Below are positions 1 to 7,833 of a DNA stretch of 23,830 bases, one piece after another. Source of the stretch: an uncultured Prevotella sp. (lineage in GTDB: Bacteria > Bacteroidota > Bacteroidia > Bacteroidales > Bacteroidaceae); contig UQWP01000057.1 of assembly GCA_900544825.1 (NCBI GenBank), forward strand, positions 1-23,830, given 5' to 3'. The stretch's first letter is position 1. Each line of letters starts with the position of its first letter. The translations under genes and the position numbers were made by a program. The notes under the pieces are model-generated. The model was given only the letters and a program-made list of their open reading frames with translations, did not search any database and was not told the DNA's origin.

Positions 1-247
1 ATTCCTTCTCGTAATCAGCAATGGCTAATCCATCGAAAAGTTCCTTTCTTCCCTCAAAATAAGCCTGGAGGGTAGAAGCAAAGAGCGACTTTCCGAATCG
101 TCTTGGACGACTCAGAAACACGTACTTCATCTTTTTCTCTCGAAAATCCACGATGTATTGGGTCTTATCAACATAGAGATACTTCCCCTCTCTGATATTT
201 GAGAATGTCTGTATTCCTACAGGATAGAAATTTACTATTTTTGCCAT
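1..247 (-). CDS. AAA-ATPase-like protein (DUF1703-type neighbourhood), 5' part only
   Basis: Only the first 82 codons are inside the window; the gene runs off the left edge. The N-terminus MAKIVNFYPVGIQTF is followed by YLYVDKTQYIVDF and then SRPRRFGKSLFASTL, a P-loop of the RRFGKS type, and by YFEGRKELFDGLAI. This order (DKT, RPRRFGKS, FEGRKELFDGL) is typical of the large Bacteroidota family of AAA-ATPase-like proteins that usually end in a PD-(D/E)XK nuclease-like domain. That C-terminal part is not visible here. The family's function is poorly known and these genes are often multicopy and strain-variable. The start at 247 is supported by an A-rich leader and a plausible promoter about 30 bases upstream. 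Family assignment is confident, function is not. Confidence 0.8.
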   Translation of the reverse strand, partial: MAKIVNFYPVGIQTFSNIREGKYLYVDKTQYIVDFREKKMKYVFLSRPRRFGKSLFASTLQAYFEGRKELFDGLAIADYEKE

Positions 248-274
248 ATTCCTTCATGCTTTACGTTTTGCGCT

Positions 275-306
275 GCTAAGTTACAAAGAAAATCCGAATA
301 AACCAA
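275..306 (-). promoter_or_regulatory. Promoter for the AAA-ATPase-like gene
   Basis: On the minus strand a near-consensus Bacteroidota -7 element, TAACTTAGC (275-283), lies 19 bases from TTGG (303-306), which fits a -33 element. The same TTGG-N19 arrangement appears upstream of the helicase and uracil permease genes. The match is imperfect (TTAG for TTTG). Confidence 0.4.
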
Positions 307-315
307 GCATAATGG

Positions 316-370
316 TTAAAAAATGAGCCATAGCTGAAAGTTCGCCGAACATACCGAACTTTCAGCTATG
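316..370 (-). terminator. Terminator downstream of the GH3 gene
   Basis: A perfect 16-bp inverted repeat (329-344 with 355-370, loop of 10) begins 6 bases after the GH3 stop codon. On the minus strand a T-run follows shortly after the stem (around 316-322). It should separate GH3 transcription from the AAA-ATPase-like gene downstream. Confidence 0.7.
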
Positions 371-375
371 AGAAC

Positions 376-3039
376 TTACTTGACCTTCACTTCTATCTTA
401 GTCTTGGTTGCATCTGCGCTGGAGCCGCCAACAAATACCTGGTAAGTGCCAGGAACCACGCGGATAGTGTTGGTCTGGGCATCCCAACCCTCGAAACTCC
501 TGCGAGGAAGATCGATGCTTACCATCTGGCGCTCGCCAGCCTTCAAAGACACACGTTTGAATGCTTTGAGACTCTTGATAGGTCCATCCACATCATCTAT
601 GCGCTTGATATAAACCTGCGCTACTTCGGTACCCTCTTGCTTGCCCGTATTCTGCAAGGAGAACATCAGCTTGTAATCAGCAGCCTTGCTGCCACGCTTC
701 CTGCTCTTCACCTGCATCAGGGTAGGCTTGCTGTACTCGAAAGAGGTATAACTCAAACCGTAACCGAATGGGAACAAAGGCTCACCCTTGAAATAACGAT
801 AGGTACGATTCTTCATCGTATAATCGAGGAAATCAGGAAGATCGTTCACACTCTTGTAAAAGGTAACCGGAAGCTTGCCCGATGGATTCACTTCACCAAA
901 GAGAACCTTGGCCACAGCCTCACCACCCCGTTCGCCAGGATACCATGCCTGAAGAATCGCCTCGGCATTCTCTGTCTCAGGAACCATGGCAATGGCACCT
1001 CCCGAACAGTTGACAAAGACAACACGCTTGCCTGCCTGATGCAGCATGGCGATAACCTGGCGCTGAGCCTTCGGCAACTCCAGGTCGGTTCTGTCGCCGC
1101 CCTTGAATCCAGGCTCCTCAATCTCAAGCTGCTCTCCCTCCAGGTTTGGAGAGATACCGCCTACGAATACCACGGCATCCGCATCTCCCACCTCTGCCAG
1201 GATCTGCTCATCGGTAGGCTTCGAAGTCTTCAGGATATCAAACTGCATCACCGCCACATCTTCCTTCTGGGTATAATCTACCTGAATCCTGACCGGCTTG
1301 CCTGCTTTCAGAGAGAGCGGCTTGATGATAGGCGCCACGCGGCCCCAGCACTCCCGCATGTTCACGATGGTATCGCCATCCACTATCAGGCGGCAACCGT
1401 CATCAATACCCATATTGATGGTAAGATCCTCATCCCTGTCAGGAGTCAATACTCCCTCATAGCGGGCAGAGAAATGGGTGAGATTCACGCCCGGCGCAAA
1501 CACGGTATTACCACCATTGCTCAGATTGATGGCAGTCTTCATCACATCCGTAGCCACCGGCTCGCCCTTCTGTTCCTGATTGTTCCAGTAGGTGGCCTTC
1601 ATTCCCTCACGGAAGTGGTTGAAACGGCTCTCCTGCACCTCGTTTCTGGTCAAGGTACAAGCCGGAACATACTTTACTTCAGCCCCCTTCATATAGTTGC
1701 GGATGCCCTGGAGGATGGTGGTAGAACTGGTAGGATAACCCGAATAGTTGCCTCGCAGCATGATGGAATCATTGGCATTTGGTCCCATCACCACAATCTT
1801 CTGATTGCGGTTCAACGGCAGCAGCTGGTTTCTGTTCTGAAGAAGCACGATACCTTCTTCTGCTATTTTCTCAGCCAGCTCCTTATGAGCCTTGCAGGCG
1901 ATGACGTTCTCAGGAATCTGAGTCCATGCCACCGTTTCATCCTTATCGAAATCGCCGAGCTTGAAACGAGCCACCAGCAGACGCTTCAGACTCTGGTTTA
2001 CCTTATCCTCATTGATCATTCCCGCCTTTACAGCCTGTGGAATAGTGCGATAGGCGCTGCCGCACTCCAGGTCGGTACCGGCATTCACAGCCTGGGCAGT
2101 TGCCTCGGTAGCGGTCTTTGCCGTTCCGTGATAGCCCGGCATATAGAAATCGTTGACAGCTCCACAATCGGAAGTTATCAATCCCTTGAATCCCCATTCA
2201 TCTCTGAGAATCTGGCGCTCAAACTTGGCGTTGGAACAGCAAGGAGCACCATCTATACGCTGATAGGCACACATCACCTCAGCCACATGTCCATCCTGTA
2301 CCAGCGACTTGAAGGCAGGGAGATAAGTCTCCCACAAATCACGGGCTGGCAGATTTTCCAGATTGAAGACGTGGCGATTCCACTCCGGACCGCTATGCAC
2401 GGCAAAATGCTTGGCACAAGCCAGTGTCTTGACATATTGGGGAGCCTTAGACTGACCAGAAGCCTGAACACCAGGAGCCGCCAGCGGCTTGCCGTCAAAC
2501 GACTGTCCCTGCAAGCCATTCACCACGGCGAGTCCCATACGTGTAGTGAGATATGGATCTTCGCCATAAGTCTCCTGACCGCGTCCCCATCTAGGATCAC
2601 GGAAGATATTGACATTCGGAGTCCAGAAGCTCAGACTCTGATATCGCTTTACATTACCCGACTTCTTCGCCACCTGCGCCTTGGCTCTCGCCTCATCGCT
2701 TACGGCAGTAAACACCTGATAGAGCAAGGCGTCATCCCAGGAAGAAGCCATGTGCATGGTAATCGGGAAAACCGTGGCATATCCGTTGCGTGCCACGCCA
2801 TGCAGCGCCTCGTTCCACCATTGAAACTGAGGGATACCCAATCGGGAGATGGCAGGCGAAGCATCCATCATCAGCTTCGTCTTCTCCTCCAGGGTCAGAC
2901 GTGAAAGTAAGTCATTGGCTCTTGCCTCGGCAGAAAGGTTAGGATTCTGATAAGGCAACAGCTGACTGGCTGGCTGTTGGGCATGAGCTGAGAGCGCCAG
3001 AGCGGACAGCATGGCCAGTGTAAGTATTTGTTTCTTCAT
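376..3039 (-). CDS. Secreted GH3 beta-xylosidase/beta-glucosidase with inserted PA14 domain
   Basis: 887-residue glycoside hydrolase family 3 enzyme. Residues 1-20 are a signal peptide ending AHA before QQP, so the enzyme is exported to the periplasm or cell surface. The GH3 N-terminal barrel contains KHF (210-212) and the nucleophile motif ITSDCG with Asp291. The second GH3 domain is interrupted by a PA14 domain (about 475-605), and a fibronectin III-like domain closes the protein (about 795-872). This architecture is typical of Prevotella/Bacteroides enzymes that release xylose or glucose from plant oligosaccharides; substrate choice cannot be settled from sequence. I chose the start at 3039 (MKKQILTLAM) because the signal peptide begins there; the frame stays open 34 codons further upstream but that stretch contains the promoter. 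It is divergent from the NtrC-type regulator. No transporter or SusC/D genes adjoin it. Confidence 0.93.
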   Translation of the reverse strand: MKKQILTLAMLSALALSAHAQQPASQLLPYQNPNLSAEARANDLLSRLTLEEKTKLMMDASPAISRLGIPQFQWWNEALHGVARNGYATVFPITMHMASSWDDALLYQVFTAVSDEARAKAQVAKKSGNVKRYQSLSFWTPNVNIFRDPRWGRGQETYGEDPYLTTRMGLAVVNGLQGQSFDGKPLAAPGVQASGQSKAPQYVKTLACAKHFAVHSGPEWNRHVFNLENLPARDLWETYLPAFKSLVQDGHVAEVMCAYQRIDGAPCCSNAKFERQILRDEWGFKGLITSDCGAVNDFYMPGYHGTAKTATEATAQAVNAGTDLECGSAYRTIPQAVKAGMINEDKVNQSLKRLLVARFKLGDFDKDETVAWTQIPENVIACKAHKELAEKIAEEGIVLLQNRNQLLPLNRNQKIVVMGPNANDSIMLRGNYSGYPTSSTTILQGIRNYMKGAEVKYVPACTLTRNEVQESRFNHFREGMKATYWNNQEQKGEPVATDVMKTAINLSNGGNTVFAPGVNLTHFSARYEGVLTPDRDEDLTINMGIDDGCRLIVDGDTIVNMRECWGRVAPIIKPLSLKAGKPVRIQVDYTQKEDVAVMQFDILKTSKPTDEQILAEVGDADAVVFVGGISPNLEGEQLEIEEPGFKGGDRTDLELPKAQRQVIAMLHQAGKRVVFVNCSGGAIAMVPETENAEAILQAWYPGERGGEAVAKVLFGEVNPSGKLPVTFYKSVNDLPDFLDYTMKNRTYRYFKGEPLFPFGYGLSYTSFEYSKPTLMQVKSRKRGSKAADYKLMFSLQNTGKQEGTEVAQVYIKRIDDVDGPIKSLKAFKRVSLKAGERQMVSIDLPRRSFEGWDAQTNTIRVVPGTYQVFVGGSSADATKTKIEVKVK

Positions 3040-3085
3040 AACTGCTATTGTTATTACGTTATATTGTATAGATTCGTTTTTATAT

Positions 3086-3094
3086 GCAAAAATA
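3086..3094 (-). promoter_or_regulatory. -7 element for the GH3 gene
   Basis: TATTTTTGC on the minus strand matches the Bacteroidota TAnnTTTGC -7 element and lies about 47 bases before the chosen GH3 start. No convincing -33 TTTG is seen at the expected spacing. Confidence 0.5.
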
Positions 3095-3209
3095 CATATT
3101 TTTTCTGAATACTGAGACAGATGAAGTGTTAAAAAGCTCAACTGTTTTCCATTTTTATGTGATTACTTCCTAATTTTTTCGATTCATTTAAACAATAAAG
3201 CACTTTTTC

Positions 3210-3242
3210 CTTGCTAATTCCAAATATTAGTGCTAACTTTGC
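3210..3242 (+). promoter_or_regulatory. Promoter for the NtrC-type regulator
   Basis: CTTG (3210-3213), a 20-base spacer and TAACTTTGC (3234-3242) fit the Bacteroidota housekeeping promoter well. The resulting leader of about 75 bases contains three AAGACA-type direct repeats (3269, 3285, 3299). Confidence 0.65.
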
Positions 3243-3320
3243 ACTCTGAAACAACTCTATCTTTTTAGAAGACAAAGATACAATAAGACAGATACAACAA
3301 GACAGTAAGATCGCAATGAC

Positions 3321-4727
3321 ATGGAAAAGATTCTAATAGTTGAAGACGATATCGCATTTGGAACCATGATTCAGACATGGCTCAGGAAAAAGGGATTCGA
3401 AGTGGAGAAAACTACTTCGGTCAAGGCTGCCATACAGGTTTGCGAGGAGACAGAAAGAGGATTCGATCTGGTATTATCAGATCTCCGCCTTCCCGACCAC
3501 GATGGCATTTTCCTGCTGCAATGGATGAGAAAGCATGGCATACAGGTGCCTTTCATCGTGATGACCAGCTATGCAGAAATACAGAATGTGGTGCTCGCCA
3601 TGAAATCGGGCGCTACCGATTATGTGGCAAAGCCTTTCCATCCGGAAATCCTTCTGGATAAGATCAAGGAAGCGATGAAAGCTCCGAAAAAACAGGATTC
3701 GAATGCAGACACAGCAGATAGTCTGCGTTCCAACGACTCAAATTCTACCCCCACAAACGCAGCACCAGGCAAGCAAGCAGGAAATCAGGCTTCATCTGCC
3801 AATGGGGATGTACCCAAATACCTGGAAGGTGAAAGCGAGGCTTCACGCAAGCTCTACAGTTTCGTTTCGCTGGTGGCCCCTACCCCTATGTCGGTACTCA
3901 TTCTGGGTGCCAGCGGTACGGGTAAGGAATATGTGGCTAGAAGAATCCACGAACTCAGCACTAGAGCCAATAAGCCTTTCTTTGCACTCGACTGCGGCGC
4001 CATTTCTAAAGAGGTGGCGGCATCAGAATTCTTCGGTCATGTGAAGGGATCGTTTACGGGTGCTGACCAGGACAAGAAGGGCGCTTTCGAGATTGCCAAC
4101 GGAGGAACTCTCTTCCTCGATGAGATGGGAAACCTGAACTACGAAGTGCAGGTACAGTTGCTTCGTGCCCTCCAGGAAAGAAAAATCCGTCCGGTGGGAA
4201 GCAACAAGGAAATCGATATCGATATCCGACTGGTATGCGCTACCAATGAGAACCTGGCGCAGCGTGTGGCTGAAGGCAACTTCCGCGAAGACCTCTACCA
4301 CCGCATCAACGAGTTTACCATCTACATGCCAGAGCTGAAAGACCGTGGTGCCGACCTCTTCCTCTTTGCCGACCTCTTTATCAAGCATGCCAACAAGGAG
4401 CTGAACAGAAATGTGGAAGGACTCGACGGCAAAGCCAAGGAGCGAATTGCCGCCTACAACTGGCCGGGCAACCTGCGAGAACTGAACAATGTGATGAAAC
4501 GAGCTACCCTGCTCGCTACCGGAAGATACATCGGAGTAACCGAACTGGAACAGAGTATGGCGCATATCCAGCCACAAGCCCCTACCGCCCTGCACGATGA
4601 GGAGACGGAACTGCAGAGAATAGAAGCTGCACTGAAAGCAGCTGGTGGTAACAAGAGCAAGGCTGCACAATTGCTCGCTGTGGATAGAAAGACGCTCTAT
4701 AATAAGATGAAGAAATACGGTATCTGA
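3321..4727 (+). CDS. NtrC-family sigma-54-dependent response regulator
   Basis: 468 residues in three domains. The receiver (1-118) has the acidic pocket E8/D9/D10, phospho-acceptor Asp54, Thr82 and Lys104. A Ser/Asn/Ala-rich linker (120-165) leads to an AAA+ sigma-54 activation domain (about 168-395) with Walker A GASGTGKE (196-203), the sigma-54 contact loop GSFTGA (243-248), Walker B TLFLDE (to E268) and FREDLYHRI. The C-terminus (430-466) is a Fis-type helix-turn-helix (NKSKAAQLLAVDRKTLYNKM). Its role is to activate sigma-54 promoters by ATP hydrolysis after phosphorylation. The contact loop has Ser in place of the first Ala of GAFTGA, a conservative variant. The gene lies just upstream of a sigma-54-like promoter and near a hybrid kinase, which is the probable phosphate source. 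Confidence 0.95.
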   Translation: MEKILIVEDDIAFGTMIQTWLRKKGFEVEKTTSVKAAIQVCEETERGFDLVLSDLRLPDHDGIFLLQWMRKHGIQVPFIVMTSYAEIQNVVLAMKSGATDYVAKPFHPEILLDKIKEAMKAPKKQDSNADTADSLRSNDSNSTPTNAAPGKQAGNQASSANGDVPKYLEGESEASRKLYSFVSLVAPTPMSVLILGASGTGKEYVARRIHELSTRANKPFFALDCGAISKEVAASEFFGHVKGSFTGADQDKKGAFEIANGGTLFLDEMGNLNYEVQVQLLRALQERKIRPVGSNKEIDIDIRLVCATNENLAQRVAEGNFREDLYHRINEFTIYMPELKDRGADLFLFADLFIKHANKELNRNVEGLDGKAKERIAAYNWPGNLRELNNVMKRATLLATGRYIGVTELEQSMAHIQPQAPTALHDEETELQRIEAALKAAGGNKSKAAQLLAVDRKTLYNKMKKYGI

Positions 4728-4732
4728 TGACC

Positions 4733-4754
4733 ATTCCCCAACTTTTTGGGGAAT
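4733..4754 (+). terminator. Hairpin after the NtrC-type regulator
   Basis: A perfect 9-bp inverted repeat, ATTCCCCAA with TTGGGGAAT, and a 4-base loop starts 5 bases after the stop codon. There is no clear T-run after the stem, so it could be an mRNA-end stabiliser or a protein site instead of a true intrinsic terminator. Confidence 0.5.
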
Positions 4755-4756
4755 AA

Positions 4757-4786
4757 TTCCACACTTGTTCCACAGATTCCACAAGT
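4757..4786 (+). promoter_or_regulatory. Candidate upstream activator site: three TTCCACA repeats and a dyad
   Basis: TTCCACA occurs three times (4757-4763, 4768-4774, 4777-4783). An inverted pair ACTTGT/ACAAGT separated by 12 bases (4763-4768, 4781-4786) overlaps the repeats. The cluster lies roughly 70-95 bases upstream of the sigma-54-like element at 4851, the usual distance for enhancer sites of NtrC-type activators. The binding partner is inferred. Confidence 0.4.
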
Positions 4787-4850
4787 CTGAGAATTGGCAT
4801 AAAGAGAAGCATCAACTGATTATCAAGCACTTACTTCATTTCATACTTTT

Positions 4851-4867
4851 TTGGCACGCAGATTGTG
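4851..4867 (+). promoter_or_regulatory. Sigma-54-like -24/-12 promoter for the small secreted protein
   Basis: TTGGCACG-CAGA-TTGTG matches the sigma-54 consensus TTGGCACG-N4-TTGCW except for GT in place of GC at -12. The GG and the -12 G are exactly 10 bases apart (GG 4853-4854, G 4865). A transcript starting near 4878 would have an A-rich leader of about 45 bases before the ATG at 4922. I see no TAnnTTTG element in this gap, unlike most other genes here. Confidence 0.5.
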
Positions 4868-4921
4868 ATATTAGATTGTGTAATAACAAACATAGTATTC
4901 ACAATAAAAAAATAAAAGATT

Positions 4922-5164
4922 ATGAAGAAGTTAGTATTCGCAGCTATCGCTGCCATGGTTATGGTATCAGTTAGCAACGTATTCGCCAGCAACAAGATGG
5001 CAAGTGTATCATCAGTAGCTCCAGTTGACACAGTAGCTCCAGCAGAACCAGCTGCTCCAGCAGACACAACAGTAGAGAAAGAGACTCCAGCAGAGACACC
5101 AGCTGAAACTCCAGCAGAGACTCCAGCAGACTCTACAGCAACAGATTCTACTGTAGCAGAGTAA
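4922..5164 (+). CDS. Small exported Ala/Pro/Thr/Glu-rich repeat protein
   Basis: 80 residues. Residues 1-22 form a signal peptide (MKKLVFAAIAAMVMV, cleavage probably after VFA). The mature part is low complexity: VAPVDTVAPAEPAAPADTT, then an (ETPA) repeat of about four units (residues 54-69), then DSTATDSTVAE. It has no cysteine and no aromatic residue in the mature part, so it should be an unstructured, acidic periplasmic or extracellular peptide. I recognise no family. It sits between an NtrC-type activator and a hybrid kinase, behind a sigma-54-like promoter and ahead of a strong terminator, so it appears to be a monocistronic unit and a likely output of that regulator. The tail may be a mucin-like spacer or an O-glycosylation substrate; that is speculation. 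Confidence 0.75.
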   Translation: MKKLVFAAIAAMVMVSVSNVFASNKMASVSSVAPVDTVAPAEPAAPADTTVEKETPAETPAETPAETPADSTATDSTVAE

Positions 5165-5241
5165 TATCACCTTTAAAAAATAGTAATTAACAGAGGAAAA
5201 GATAGAATAACACTAGTAATTACGCGTCGCTTTCAATCAGG

Positions 5242-5285
5242 CAGGAGACTAATGATAGAATTCATTGGTCTCCTGGCTTGTTTTT
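5242..5285 (+). terminator. Strong intrinsic terminator after the small secreted protein
   Basis: A 14-bp stem (5242-5255 with 5262-5275, one G-T pair, loop of 6) is followed by CTTGTTTTT. It isolates the small gene from the kinase gene downstream. Confidence 0.85.
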
Positions 5286-5319
5286 AGCCCTTTTGTTTTC
5301 TAATATCATTTTTTTGCAT

Positions 5320-5328
5320 TAACTTTGC
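5320..5328 (+). promoter_or_regulatory. -7 element for the hybrid kinase
   Basis: TAACTTTGC matches the Bacteroidota -7 consensus, about 57 bases before the kinase start. A TTTG at 5292-5295 is somewhat too far upstream to be a standard -33 element. Confidence 0.55.
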
Positions 5329-5385
5329 AAACAAATATCTATCGAGCAAGATATCAGTCTGCTCATCAAATTTAAATGATTTCTC

Positions 5386-7833
5386 ATGCACAAGAACAAT
5401 ATTCCTCTCAAGGTAGCCCTCGGATATAGCGCCATTGCCATTATCATGATTCTGGCAATCAGTCTGGTGTATAGCAATACCAAGAGCATCAATGCCATCA
5501 ATGAAGCTTCGCGCGAGTATATCCAGAAAAGGGGAGCTGCCGACAGTACCATCTCTGCCCTGCTCAAGGAGGAGCAGAGAAACCTGAAGAAACTGTCTGA
5601 TGCCATGACAGGAAAACCTACCCAGAACTATCTGCAGGATAAGGTGAAGAATCTGAATACGGGAAAGGATTCCATTCTGGTTCACTCCAAGGCGCCTCAA
5701 ACCCACGAGGCGAAAAAGACAACGGTAGAGGTATTGAAGACCCGAAGAGGATTCTTCCGCCGACTCGCCGATGCCTTCAAGAAGGAGCACGCCGAGACCT
5801 TGAGCGTAAAACAGGACAGCAACCGGGCTGTCATCGATTCCGTTACCACCCCAGTAAACGTGGCGGAAAACGTGGCGACCATCCTCGACCAGATAGACAA
5901 GAAGGAGAAAGTGGCTACACAAGACCACAAGCAGAGCATCAGCAAGGAGATGGAAGAGCTGAAGATGGTGAGCGCCAAACTCGCCCTGCGCTCCGCCAAA
6001 CATCTGAGCGATGTACACCAGCGTGAGAAAGACAATATGCAGGAAGCCATCGAGAAAGCGATGCAAGCAAGAAAGCATCTGTTGTGGCAGATGGAACTGC
6101 TGGGCATCGTTGCCTTCTTTGCCATCGTTATCATGATCTTGTTTATCTGGCGCGATGCTAGAAAGGAACGCATCTACAGGGAAAACCTGGAGGCTGCCAA
6201 CGAGGAAATCCAGCGTATCATGAACCAGCGTGAGCGCCTGCTCCTTACCATCACCCACGACATCAAGGCGCCAGCTGCCTCTATCTCTGGCTTCATCGAT
6301 CTGATGAAAGCCTACGTCAGCAATCCGCAGGGTATCGAATGTCTCCAGAACATCAAGAACTCTGCCGCTCATCTTTCGCATCTCGTTGCCTCCCTGCTCG
6401 ATTATCATCAGTTGGAAAATGGCTTGATGAAGGTGCAGCCTACCTCGTTCTCACCGGCACAACTGGTAACAGAATCGGTAGAGGGAATGAAATTGAGAGC
6501 CGAAGAGAAAGGACTGGCGATTTCGTTCGAATGCAAGATAAAGGGGATGGGAACTTCGGATTCTTCGGAAACTTCAGATTCTCCGATGAAGAAGGAATTC
6601 TTCCGTGCTGATGCCTTCCGCATTCGTCAGATATTGGATAATCTGGTAAGCAATGCCATCAAATATACCGACCAGGGCAGCGTTACCATCCAGGCACAGG
6701 TTTCAAAAATCATGGGCAAGCCGACGCTTACCCTGAGCGTAAAGGATACGGGAAAAGGAATGACCAGCGAGGAAAAACTGAAAGTATTCCAGGCGTTTAC
6801 GAGATTGAAGAGCGCCCAGGGCATCGAGGGTACCGGTTTGGGATTGTCCATTACCCAGGAACTGGTTTCGCTGCTTGGCGGAGAAATCATCCTCCACTCT
6901 ACCCTGGGCAAAGGTTCCACCTTTATCGTCACCATCCCTATCGAGCCAGCACCAATGGAGGAGTCTCAGGAAATGGCACCATCAGAAGTTAAGCATGATC
7001 CTTCTCCCGATTCTGCTCAAGATAAGGAAGGACAGAATTCCGGCAGCCATCAGGTTACAGATATAAAGAAGAAGCCGGAATTTGCCAACCACAAGATTCT
7101 GATTCTGGATGATGACAAGCTGCAGCTCCAGCTTCTCCAGGAGATGCTGCGCCGCATCGTAGGCGACACCTGGCAGGTATTCGCCTGCAATCATGTGATG
7201 GATGCCCTCACCACGCTGCATAACGAGCAGCCAGCCCTGATGCTGATGGATATTGAAATGCCGGAGATGAATGGCATGGATATGATAGCCCACATCAACC
7301 ATTCCAATATGATGGTGGTGGCAATGACGGCTCACGATACAAGCATCCTGGAACAGCTCCTGAAAGCAGGCTTCGACGATTGCCTGTTCAAGCCATTCAG
7401 TATGGAGAAGCTGTCTGATATCCTGGGAATAGAGTCCCAGCCTCAACAGGATGCTCAGCCTGAAACTCCATCCCAGCCAGATTCATCATCCCAGAAGAAA
7501 ACAAGCCCTCAGCTGGATGCTCTTCTTGCTTTTGCCGGAGGCGACGAAGAGGCTGCAAAAGAGATTCTTGATACCGTGAAGCAGGAACTTGCCGCTCATC
7601 TCACGAATCTTAAAGAAGCCATAGAAGAGGAAAACTTATCTACCGACCGCATAGGAAAGGCAGCACATAAGCTCCTCCCTATCGCCACGATGATGCAGAT
7701 GGGATGCCTGGAAGAACTCAAGGCGCTGTCACCTGAATACATCAGCGAGATAGAAGAAGCCGAGATCAAAGAAAAGCTGCAGGTTGTGATTACGACCTTA
7801 TCTGCTGCGGTGTCAGACCTGTATGCTTCTTGA
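5386..7833 (+). CDS. Membrane hybrid histidine kinase (HK-REC-Hpt)
   Basis: 815 residues. Transmembrane helices at about 10-30 and 234-256 enclose a roughly 200-residue, mostly helical, charged periplasmic sensor region with no family I recognise. Cytoplasmic modules follow: HisKA with ITHDIKAP (His291); an ATPase domain with the N box DNLVSNAIKY (about 418-427), DTGKGM (454-459) and GTGLGLSI (482-489); a receiver (569-681) with DDD at 575-577, acceptor Asp622 and Lys669; and a C-terminal Hpt-like domain (about 708-812) with AAHKLLP, His761. Phosphate should run H291 to D622 to H761 and then to a separate regulator; the NtrC-type regulator at 3321-4727 is the obvious candidate. The last 44 bases overlap the remnant of an AraC gene on the other strand, so the extreme C-terminus may not be ancestral. 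Confidence 0.93.
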   Translation: MHKNNIPLKVALGYSAIAIIMILAISLVYSNTKSINAINEASREYIQKRGAADSTISALLKEEQRNLKKLSDAMTGKPTQNYLQDKVKNLNTGKDSILVHSKAPQTHEAKKTTVEVLKTRRGFFRRLADAFKKEHAETLSVKQDSNRAVIDSVTTPVNVAENVATILDQIDKKEKVATQDHKQSISKEMEELKMVSAKLALRSAKHLSDVHQREKDNMQEAIEKAMQARKHLLWQMELLGIVAFFAIVIMILFIWRDARKERIYRENLEAANEEIQRIMNQRERLLLTITHDIKAPAASISGFIDLMKAYVSNPQGIECLQNIKNSAAHLSHLVASLLDYHQLENGLMKVQPTSFSPAQLVTESVEGMKLRAEEKGLAISFECKIKGMGTSDSSETSDSPMKKEFFRADAFRIRQILDNLVSNAIKYTDQGSVTIQAQVSKIMGKPTLTLSVKDTGKGMTSEEKLKVFQAFTRLKSAQGIEGTGLGLSITQELVSLLGGEIILHSTLGKGSTFIVTIPIEPAPMEESQEMAPSEVKHDPSPDSAQDKEGQNSGSHQVTDIKKKPEFANHKILILDDDKLQLQLLQEMLRRIVGDTWQVFACNHVMDALTTLHNEQPALMLMDIEMPEMNGMDMIAHINHSNMMVVAMTAHDTSILEQLLKAGFDDCLFKPFSMEKLSDILGIESQPQQDAQPETPSQPDSSSQKKTSPQLDALLAFAGGDEEAAKEILDTVKQELAAHLTNLKEAIEEENLSTDRIGKAAHKLLPIATMMQMGCLEELKALSPEYISEIEEAEIKEKLQVVITTLSAAVSDLYAS

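Noticed and set aside
637..2904. Very long open frame (755 codons) on the plus strand opposite the GH3 gene
   Set aside because: It lies entirely antisense to a clear GH3 enzyme, its translation is His/Leu/Arg-rich without domain features, and it has no promoter or leader of its own. Long antisense frames are common opposite GC-richer codon-biased genes.
5284..6408. 374-codon open frame antisense to the hybrid kinase
   Set aside because: It is antisense to well-supported kinase sequence and overlaps the kinase promoter; the translation shows no motif or plausible start context.
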